Source: Lentisphaerota bacterium (GTDB lineage Bacteria; Verrucomicrobiota; Lentisphaeria; Oligosphaerales; PUNB01). Taken from it: 9,624 nt of DNA. The notes under the pieces were generated by a model, which was not told the DNA's origin, did not search any database, and saw only the letters and a list, made by a program, of their open reading frames with translations. Of this stretch, positions 5,144 to 9,624 are shown one piece after another; within the stretch, counting starts at the first letter, position 1; every line of letters begins with the position of its first letter. The translations under genes and the position numbers were made by a program. Location: the NCBI GenBank assembly GCA_003552565.1, contig PUNB01000273.1:1-9624 (forward strand). The letters run 5' to 3'.

Positions 5144-6564
5144 TAAGGATAACGACTGTTCTGTTTGCGCCACCAGGTGTCCAGTTTGTTTTTCATTTCA
5201 GCTGATTCTTTCTCCCAGTCCGGCAGCATGAATAGGTTATCCAGTTCCATCGGGTCCTGTGCCACATCGTAAAGTTCGTAAACGGGTTCGTCTTCTCGGC
5301 TTGTCGCCATCAGCACAAGATTTCCCTGTCGATACATAACCTGATTGTTTTTCGGTGAAGCGCCGTGAATGGAATAGGTCTCGCCTGGTATTTGATCCAG
5401 CTCCGGATTCTCCCGCAGGCAGGGGAGGAGTGAGTTTGACTCATTGAGTTCCTGGTCAATATCGTAGAAATCATATCCGGCGATATCACAGCAAGTGGCA
5501 AAGACATCGAGATTGTTAACCACTTTGTTTACGCGCACGGATTTTTTCAGGCCGCCCGGCGGTTTAATGATGAACGGCACTTTGGCGCTCGAATCGTACA
5601 TATCGCCTTTGCCGGTCAAGCCGAAGTCGCCGATATGATCGCCGTGGTCGGAAGTAAAGATGATCATGGTGTTATCGAAAACACCTTTCTTCTGGAGCGA
5701 ATCCATAATCCTGCCAATATTGTGGTCAATCATGGAGACGTATCCGTAATAGGAAGCGACCATTTGCCTGTACTTCCGCTCTCCCCATTTCATCCTCTCT
5801 TCTCGCATTTTGCTTTTTTTACAGTCAAACACCGGCCGGTTTTCCGCTTCTCGACGGAAGGTCTCCGGCAGTTCGATTTCGTCGGGATCGTAGAGGCTGC
5901 TCCAGGGTTCAGGTATCGCGTATGGGTGGTGCGGGCCGAAGAATGAGACATTGAGGAAAAAAGGCGCCTCGTCCTGATAGTTGTCGATGAATCTGGCCGC
6001 CTCCCGGCCGTTCCAAGAGGCTTCGTGCTCCTCTTCCGAGAGAATATTTTTACCCATCCAGAAGAAGAAGTCGTTTGTTCCCGCCGTTTCGCTTTCCCGC
6101 AGGTCATGCAGAAGCTGCTCGTGGTCGGCGTTTTTATAGGGACCTTCTTTCAGATATTTGATATACTCCGAATACTTCAGCTCCGCTTCGGAATAGATGT
6201 CATGCGGCGAATCATGCAGCATCTTGTAATGAAAACCGAAGCGTCCGATCACCGGAATGAAATGCAGTTTTCCCACCAGAGCGTTGTAATACCCCTGCTG
6301 GGCCAGGATATCGGTAAGCAGTATCTTTCCCCGGTTGAATGGAAGGTGATTCTTGATCACACCGTTAGCGGAAGGATACTCGCCGGTGAAAATGGAGGCG
6401 CGGGACGGGCCGCAGACCGGCGAAGGACAATAGGCGTTGTCGAAGACGACACCCTGTTCGGCCAGTTTGTCGAGGTTCGGAGTTTTGATCAGCGGATCTC
6501 CCATGGCTCCAAGGCAATCAAAGCGGTGCTGATCGGTGAAGATGAGGAGGATGTTAGGTTGCAT
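5143..6564 (-). CDS. Type I (S1 family) sulfatase, cysteine-type
   Basis: Hydrolyses a sulfate ester, probably on a polysaccharide or glycan, using a formylglycine made from a cysteine. From ATG 6564 the protein has 473 residues, usual for the family. Key residues: metal ligand D11 in IFTDQHR; the modification motif CGPSR with C51 and R55; K99 and H101 in GKLHF; H212 in FFGPHHPY; metal ligands D306 and H307 in FTSDHGDHIGD; K319 in TGKGD. All expected catalytic positions are present. The start is chosen because AAGGA lies upstream at suitable spacing and family similarity begins at PNILLIFTDQH; a TTG at 6597 would add 11 poorly matching residues. There is no signal peptide, so it should act in the cytoplasm, unlike most polysaccharide sulfatases. 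The modifying enzyme (anSME or FGE) is not in the window. The exact substrate is not readable. Confidence 0.95.
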   Translation of the reverse strand: MQPNILLIFTDQHRFDCLGAMGDPLIKTPNLDKLAEQGVVFDNAYCPSPVCGPSRASIFTGEYPSANGVIKNHLPFNRGKILLTDILAQQGYYNALVGKLHFIPVIGRFGFHYKMLHDSPHDIYSEAELKYSEYIKYLKEGPYKNADHEQLLHDLRESETAGTNDFFFWMGKNILSEEEHEASWNGREAARFIDNYQDEAPFFLNVSFFGPHHPYAIPEPWSSLYDPDEIELPETFRREAENRPVFDCKKSKMREERMKWGERKYRQMVASYYGYVSMIDHNIGRIMDSLQKKGVFDNTMIIFTSDHGDHIGDFGLTGKGDMYDSSAKVPFIIKPPGGLKKSVRVNKVVNNLDVFATCCDIAGYDFYDIDQELNESNSLLPCLRENPELDQIPGETYSIHGASPKNNQVMYRQGNLVLMATSREDEPVYELYDVAQDPMELDNLFMLPDWEKESAEMKNKLDTWWRKQNSRYP

Positions 6565-6712
6565 AAATGGGATAGTCCTTTTTTTTGTTTTTCTCAAAAC
6601 GCATGGGTTGCTAATAGTTTTTTCTAAAGTTTTGTGGGTAACCGCTTGGTTTCAGGTGTCAGGGGTACTGGTTGAAGAACATAAATACGCCATTTCAAAA
6701 ACCTTGTCCCGA

Positions 6713-6729
6713 ATCCGCCTCAGGCGGAT
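6713..6729. repeat. Small perfect palindrome ATCCGCC-TCA-GGCGGAT
   Basis: A 7-bp stem with a three-base loop in the divergent side of the sulfatase gene. Compact GC-rich palindromes of this kind are common dispersed intergenic units. It is not followed by a T run on either strand. Confidence 0.55.
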
Positions 6730-6752
6730 CCCGAACTATGATCCAAAAATGA

Positions 6753-6831
6753 TTTGGCTTTTCCGCAGAATATGTGGGTATGTATGTTCGCATGGCGATG
6801 CAAGCCGACGTGTAGGCTGATGAGGACAGTG
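6753..6831 (+). repeat. Dispersed intergenic repeat, copy B (TGTGGGTATGTATGTTCGC family)
   Basis: Second copy of the repeat at 2799-2879, in the same orientation relative to the window; the core at 6773-6791 is identical. Here the 3' part holds AGCC (6803-6806) and GGCT (6815-6818) around an 8-base loop; the corresponding part of copy A can form a similar 4-bp stem, TTGG with CCGA, around 8 bases. This hints at a conserved hairpin, but two copies are too few to prove covariation. Confidence 0.75.
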
Positions 6832-6851
6832 GTTTAAGCGTAACCAAGTAA

Positions 6852-6887
6852 GAGTGGGACGAAGAGTGCGACGAAGAGTGCGATGAA
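6852..6887 (+). repeat. 12-base tandem repeat, three units
   Basis: GAGTGGGACGAA, GAGTGCGACGAA and GAGTGCGATGAA follow one another without gaps, differing at single positions. The period is a multiple of three, but no gene reads through it. It is a candidate variable-number tandem repeat. Confidence 0.8.
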
Positions 6888-7054
6888 GTGTTTAGAGAGC
6901 GGCGTCCCACTACACTTAATCGCTTTCTTAGCCGCCACCCTTGCTCGGATACACTTAGCCGACCCGCTTAACCGACAGAAATAGCAAAGTCGCCATTTAT
7001 ACAAACTGATCGAAGGTCCTAACTAGACCCCATGCGAAAAGGGTTTGGAAACGA

Positions 7055-7137
7055 GATTAAGGCGAAAGATTAGGGCAAAAGATTAAGGGGCGCACCCGTT
7101 TTTCCCTAATCATTCGTCATAATCTTTAGCCTTAATC
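7055..7137. repeat. Imperfect inverted repeat, GATTAAGG arms
   Basis: The left arm (7055-7088) begins GATTAAGGCGAAAGATTA and the right arm (7105-7137) is, read as reverse complement, GATTAAGGCTAAAGATTA followed by a diverged end. About 16 bases separate the arms. The arms are themselves built of GATTA-containing units, as in the AT-rich inverted repeat at 58-151. It lies downstream of the exporter operon. Confidence 0.65.
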
Positions 7138-7199
7138 CAATTGGCCGCGGAACGCACAGTCACTTTCGAGCTTGTGAGCTCCACAAAAATGCTTTTCGC

Positions 7200-7220
7200 A
7201 TACCCTCTAACTGAGGGTAT
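7200..7220 (-). terminator. Hairpin after the ABC-2 exporter operon, possible terminator
   Basis: ATACCCTC (7200-7207) pairs perfectly with GAGGGTAT (7213-7220) around TAACT. On the - strand it lies 51 bases after the permease stop and is followed by GCGAAAAGCATTTTTG, an interrupted T tract. A second small hairpin, GAGCT-TGTG-AGCTC (7168-7181), follows. The position fits the end of the operon; the distance to the T tract makes it imperfect. Confidence 0.4.
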
Positions 7221-7270
7221 GGATAAAACCAAAAATGCCCTGAAACCTGAACTCTGACACGAGCAATGCA

Positions 7271-8062
7271 TCATTGTATCATCCGATGTCGCAGCCGGCG
7301 CGCGGCGAAGAAGCTGGCGCCGGTGATGAAGACCAGGATATAGAATGTGTCCCAGAGTAGAATCGCCGACCACTGATTTTGTCCGATGGCCCGCATTATT
7401 CGCACTGAGTGAGTCAACGGCAGCACTTCGGCCACAGGGCGCAGAGCGGGCGGCAGGTTATCCAATGGGAAAACCACCCCCGAGAAAAAGAACATCGGCG
7501 AGATGCAGCCGGTCATGAAAAAGTTGAAATGGTTGATGGTTTTGATGAATGAAGTCACCAGAAGGCCGAGCGAAGCGAACATGGCGGCCGTAATGAAGCC
7601 GAGAAAGGGAGCGGCCAAGGCCTGAGGAAGCGGCGCCAGGCCGAAAGGAATCATCACGCACAGCACGGCGAATGAAAACAGAAAACCTTTGGTGGCTCCC
7701 CATAGAATCTCCCCGACGATCAGGTTGTCGGCGGTCAAAGGCGAGGCCAGCATACCGTCATAAACTTTTTGGTATTCCAAACGGATAAAAGTGCCGAAAG
7801 TACATTCGAACGCCGAGGTCCACATGGCCGTGGTCACCAGCAGCCCCAGGCTGAGGAACTGGATATAGGGCACTCCGCCGACCGGTTCGGTGATAAACCG
7901 GCCCAGCCCCAGGCCAATGCCGCCGAGAAAGATCAGCGGCTCAAGAAAAGGGGGGAAGGCATTGCTTGTCAGGTGCTGGCCGTAAACTCGTAAATGACGA
8001 AACCAGACGGCGAACAGTCGATGCCGCAGCGAGGGGTGATTCTTTTTGTTACTGTCGTTCAT
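7271..8062 (-). CDS. ABC-2 type exporter permease, NodJ/YadH-like
   Basis: Inner-membrane subunit of an ABC exporter, 263 residues, the usual size of NodJ-like permeases with six membrane segments. After a basic N-terminal tail (about 1-35) come hydrophobic segments near 38-55, 70-90, 120-140, 145-175, 185-200 and 235-255. The family signature is the MFFFSGVVFPLDNLPPALRPVAEVLPLTHSVR region (190-221; landmarks SGVVFP and LPLTH), with the QKVYDGMLASPL stretch earlier. The start ATG overlaps the upstream ATPase stop by 14 bases, with GGAAGAA just before it, pointing to translational coupling. NodI/NodJ exporters move lipo-oligosaccharides in rhizobia, but outside rhizobia this family has varied or unknown cargo, including lipids, glycans and drugs. 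Cargo here cannot be assigned. Confidence 0.92.
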   Translation of the reverse strand: MNDSNKKNHPSLRHRLFAVWFRHLRVYGQHLTSNAFPPFLEPLIFLGGIGLGLGRFITEPVGGVPYIQFLSLGLLVTTAMWTSAFECTFGTFIRLEYQKVYDGMLASPLTADNLIVGEILWGATKGFLFSFAVLCVMIPFGLAPLPQALAAPFLGFITAAMFASLGLLVTSFIKTINHFNFFMTGCISPMFFFSGVVFPLDNLPPALRPVAEVLPLTHSVRIMRAIGQNQWSAILLWDTFYILVFITGASFFAARRLRHRMIQ

Positions 8063-8981
8063 TTAACATTCTTCCGGTGGCTTTAAGGAAAACGTCTTCA
8101 AGGTTTGTCTGGCGCAGAAAGCAGCCCGTACCGTTGAGGCGATGAGAGACGGCTTTCAGTGTGTCTAGATTCCGCGAGTAAAGCCGCAGCATACTGCCTC
8201 CCTGTTCACTGCGGGTATCGGGCGGAAAAGAAGTCAATTCATTGGAGGCGCCGGCTCTGTTGAAGGGTATTTCCAAAACATATTTTTCCACCTGCTCTTT
8301 GATCAATCCCGCGGGGGTGCCCTGCATGATATTTTTTCCTTCATGCATGATTATGACGCTGTCGGACAGCTGAAAGGCTTCTTCCATATAGTGAGTGGTC
8401 AGCAGCATGGCGGTGCCGCTTTGTTTGAGTTCCCGCAGCTTATCCCAGATTAAATGCCGCACCTGCGGGTCCAGGCCGGTGGTGGGTTCGTCAAGGATCA
8501 GCAGCAGAGGATGATTCAGTAAAGCCCGGGCGATCACCAGGCGGCGCTTCATGCCGCCCGAAAGCTCCCGGATCAGAGAGTAACGCTTATCCGAGAGTTC
8601 CAGAAACTTCAGTAATTCCTCGGTTCTCTGTTTGGCCTTTTCCGCCGGCATGGCGTAGAAACGCGCATACAGAAGCAGGTTCTGGATGACGTTCAGGTCT
8701 TCGTCCAGGTTGTCTTCCTGAGAGATTACCCCTGTCAGGTTTTTAATTGTCAATTCGTCTTTTTGCGGATCGCGGCCGAAAACGGTCAGGGAGCTGTCTT
8801 TGGTTCGATCCCGCCAGGCTCGCCCGTAAATCATTTTCATTAAAGTGGTTTTACCGGCTCCATTGGGACCGAGAAAAGCGCAGCAGGTGTCGGGTGGAAG
8901 GGAAAATGAAACCTGATCCACCGCTCGCAGCCGTCCGAAAGACTTGTTTACATTCACTGCTTTGATAACTGGCTCTGTCAT
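8049..8981 (-). CDS. ABC exporter ATP-binding protein, NodI/YadG/CcmA-like
   Basis: ATPase partner of the overlapping permease; 310 residues from ATG 8981. That start has a strong Shine-Dalgarno (AGGAG, about six bases upstream) and family similarity begins right there; the frame is open back to 9107 but those 42 residues overlap repeat DNA. Motifs: Walker A GPNGAGKTT (38-46), Q-loop ISQED (86-90), signature ELSGGMKRR (139-147), Walker B LLLILDEP (159-166), D-loop TGLD (168-171), switch H197 (LTTHYMEEA). Residues from about 215 form the C-terminal extension typical of ABC-2 exporters, ending with NLEDVFLKATGR. All catalytic residues are intact. With the downstream permease it makes a complete two-gene exporter, presumably a dimer of each. 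Confidence 0.95.
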   Translation of the reverse strand: MTEPVIKAVNVNKSFGRLRAVDQVSFSLPPDTCCAFLGPNGAGKTTLMKMIYGRAWRDRTKDSSLTVFGRDPQKDELTIKNLTGVISQEDNLDEDLNVIQNLLLYARFYAMPAEKAKQRTEELLKFLELSDKRYSLIRELSGGMKRRLVIARALLNHPLLLILDEPTTGLDPQVRHLIWDKLRELKQSGTAMLLTTHYMEEAFQLSDSVIIMHEGKNIMQGTPAGLIKEQVEKYVLEIPFNRAGASNELTSFPPDTRSEQGGSMLRLYSRNLDTLKAVSHRLNGTGCFLRQTNLEDVFLKATGRMLNERQ

Positions 8982-9098
8982 ATTTTCTCCTGGCACTGTA
9001 GAATCAGCCGCCGAACTCGGTGTACTTTCATGTGAATTGGGGATTCGCTGGACTCTGTGCGAAAAGGGGGTTGCGGTTTCTGTTTTGGCTCGCGGGGA

Positions 9099-9124
9099 CC
9101 TGACCACTCTTCGTGTGGCTCAGG
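9099..9124. repeat. Bulged hairpin CCTGACCAC...GTGGCTCAGG
   Basis: CCTGACCAC (9099-9107) pairs with GTGG-C-TCAGG (9115-9124), nine base pairs with a single bulged C, around a seven-base loop. The same GGACCTGAC words recur in the larger inverted repeat at 9149-9238, so the two are probably related copies. On the - strand both lie in the untranslated leader or promoter of the exporter operon. Confidence 0.5.
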
Positions 9125-9141
9125 CAAGCTGCTCGCCCTCC

Positions 9142-9147
9142 ATTATA
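9142..9147 (-). promoter_or_regulatory. Possible -10 box (TATAAT) for the exporter operon
   Basis: Read on the - strand, this is a perfect TATAAT within CCATATAATGGAGG, 160 bases upstream of the ATPase start. No good -35 hexamer lies 16-18 bases further upstream; the nearest TTGAAA is about 22 bases away. The match may be chance, and its value rests only on the hexamer and position. Confidence 0.3.
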
Positions 9148-9148
9148 T

Positions 9149-9238
9149 GGCCGCGAGGACCTGACACACTTTCAAAATTCCATAACGGCAGCGATGTGAA
9201 ACAAGATTTACGGCCAAGTGGTCAGGCAGGCTGCGGCC
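9149..9238. repeat. Imperfect inverted repeat, GGCCGC ends
   Basis: The left arm (9149-9171; GGCCGCGAGGACCTGACACA and on) pairs with the right arm (9216-9238; AAGTGGTCAGGCAGGCTGCG and on) with a few mismatches, around 44 bases. The outer GGCCGC/GCGGCC and inner CCTGAC/GTCAGG blocks are perfect. A T8 run follows seven bases after the right arm on the + strand, but no + strand gene ends here. Confidence 0.55.
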
Positions 9239-9289
9239 GCTCCCTTTTTTTTGTGACTTTTTGCGTCCTTTGCGACCTTGTAAAATTAA

Positions 9290-9336
9290 GTTTCATACAA
9301 GCCCGGCCGCCGGCGCGATGCGCCCCTGATACCCTG
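9290..9336 (+). repeat. Boundary motif plus hairpin module, copy 3a
   Basis: GTTTCATACAAGCC (9290-9303) runs straight into CGGCCGCCGGCGCGATGCGC and then CCCTGATACCCTGG. It matches copy 1 at 1-41 and copy 3b at 9442-9487, including the GGCGC-GAT-GCGCC stem. It opens the third island. Confidence 0.75.
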
Positions 9337-9347
9337 GAATAGAAACA

Positions 9348-9428
9348 GCGGTGAACGAGATCGGCGACGAGAAAGGTGAACGATTATGAGACTCGTGATC
9401 CGTTCTCGTCGCCGTTATCGTCAACCGC
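9348..9428. repeat. Inverted repeat GGCGACGAGAA...TTCTCGTCGCC
   Basis: GGCGACGAGAA (9363-9373) and TTCTCGTCGCC (9403-9413) are perfect 11-base inverses; including the flanks (9348-9362 and 9414-9428) the arms are 26 bases with four mismatches. The loop repeats the GTGAACGA word of the left arm. It fills the third island between boundary motifs 3a and 3b. Confidence 0.65.
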
Positions 9429-9441
9429 TTCGTGGGCCGGT

Positions 9442-9487
9442 GTTTCACATAAGCCCGACCGCCGGCGCGATGCGCCTGATACCCCGG
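9442..9487 (+). repeat. Boundary motif plus hairpin module, copy 3b
   Basis: GTTTCACATAAGCC (9442-9455) continues into CGACCGCCGGCGCGATGCGC and CTGATACCCCGG, nearly identical to copies 1 and 3a. It closes the third island and might open a fourth, whose far end is not evident before the window ends. Confidence 0.75.
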
Positions 9488-9624
9488 GGAGAGACTTGGT
9501 GAATGATTTCTGGTGTCAAATTTCGGGTTTGTCAAGTCCTGAGGGGGTGTCTACAAATTTCTGAAAACCAATCTGCTGCTCCGCCGGGACAAGCCCGGCG
9601 GGGGCATAGCCCCTAGCGCCTAGC
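9488..9624. repeat. Right-end non-coding DNA with adjacent GC-rich hairpins
   Basis: No gene is seen. At the end, CCGCCGGG (9581-9588) pairs perfectly with CCCGGCGG (9594-9601) around ACAAG; GGGGC-ATA-GCCCC (9601-9613) follows, sharing one G; then CTAGC is repeated (9613-9617 and 9620-9624). The structure may continue past the window. Confidence 0.5.

Larger units (their letters stand above)
6565..7270. other. Non-coding region of 706 bases between sulfatase and ABC-2 permease
   Basis: No credible gene on either strand. It must contain the sulfatase promoter and leader (near 6565-6700, - strand; an A-rich stretch precedes the start) and the end of the exporter operon. It carries, left to right, a small GGCGGAT palindrome (6713-6729), repeat copy B (6753-6831), a 12-base tandem repeat (6852-6887), an inverted repeat (7055-7137), and hairpins at 7168-7220. 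Open frames across it read as low-complexity Ser/His or mixed peptides from the repeats. No tRNA was found. Confidence 0.6.
8982..9289. other. Leader and upstream region of the exporter operon
   Basis: No gene is credible here on either strand. On the - strand it carries the operon's ribosome-binding site (AGGAG at about 8986-8992) and a possible -10 box at 9142-9147. It also contains two related palindromes built around GGACCTGACCAC-type sequence (9099-9124 and 9149-9238) and, on the + strand, a T8 run at 9245-9252 followed by TGCGTCCTTTGCGACC, a low-complexity tract. Confidence 0.6.

Noticed and set aside
6025..6627. 200-codon open frame antisense to the sulfatase
   Set aside because: It overlaps the well-supported sulfatase with all catalytic motifs; the antisense translation matches no family and is a shadow of the coding strand.
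6753..6840. Hammerhead ribozyme suggested by CTGATGAG in repeat copy B
   Set aside because: The required GAAA strand and cleavage-site triplet are not placed around it, and copy A has CCGATGAA instead, so the core is not conserved.
8982..9107. 42-residue N-terminal extension of the exporter ATPase
   Set aside because: The internal ATG at 8981 has a strong Shine-Dalgarno and family similarity begins there; the extension is repeat-adjacent and low in similarity.
8944..9342. 132-codon + strand open frame
   Set aside because: It runs from the start of the ATPase gene through inverted repeats and into a boundary motif copy; no domain is visible.
1..9487. CRISPR array suggested by repeated GTTTC-starting motifs
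   Set aside because: Only six copies, spread over the whole window, with intervals of 134 bases to thousands and self-complementary bodies; no cas genes.

Overview
The window reads as a stretch of bacterial chromosome of moderate GC content with seven supportable protein genes separated by unusually long, repeat-filled intergenic regions. A cysteine-type S1 sulfatase together with many small palindromic and TGAAT / ACCACTGATCAACACT-type intergenic repeats suggests a member of the PVC superphylum, most likely Kiritimatiellota (Pontiella-like) or a close relative. This placement is inference from style and gene content; there is no rRNA or marker gene in the window to prove it.

Left part (1-2769, + strand): a FecE/FepC/BtuD-type ATPase and a FecCD/BtuC-type permease form the core of a type II importer for a metal chelate (siderophore, haem or cobalamin), separated by a 253-base gap. 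A YhcH/YjgK/YiaL-family small beta-barrel protein follows the permease by 19 bases and is probably co-transcribed. No substrate-binding protein is in view, so the substrate cannot be named.

Middle (2770-6564): a dispersed repeat, a strong GC-rich hairpin, a 109-residue acidic protein of unknown function, a palindrome-rich gap, a complete aldo/keto reductase (+), a 457-base gap holding three kinds of repeat, and a sulfatase on the - strand. The reductase and sulfatase converge; nothing shows that they act together.

Right part (6565-9624): a 706-base non-coding region with a second copy of the dispersed repeat, a 12-base tandem repeat and a long inverted repeat; then a - strand operon for an ABC-2 exporter of the NodI/NodJ (YadG/YadH) type, ATPase first and permease second with a 14-base overlap; then about 640 bases of palindromic repeats to the window end.

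The most notable non-genic signal is a 14-base motif, GTTTCAYAYAAGCC, found six times, always on the + strand. The six copies fall as three pairs 134-163 bases apart. Each pair encloses a different palindrome-rich body (AT-rich inverted repeat, cloverleaf-like GC-rich fold, or GGCGACGAGAA inverted repeat). At three of the six copies the motif continues into a conserved hairpin module (GGCGC-GAT-GCGCC, then ATACCC). This looks like a modular family of small non-autonomous elements. No defence system, phage, CRISPR array or recognisable transposase gene is visible.
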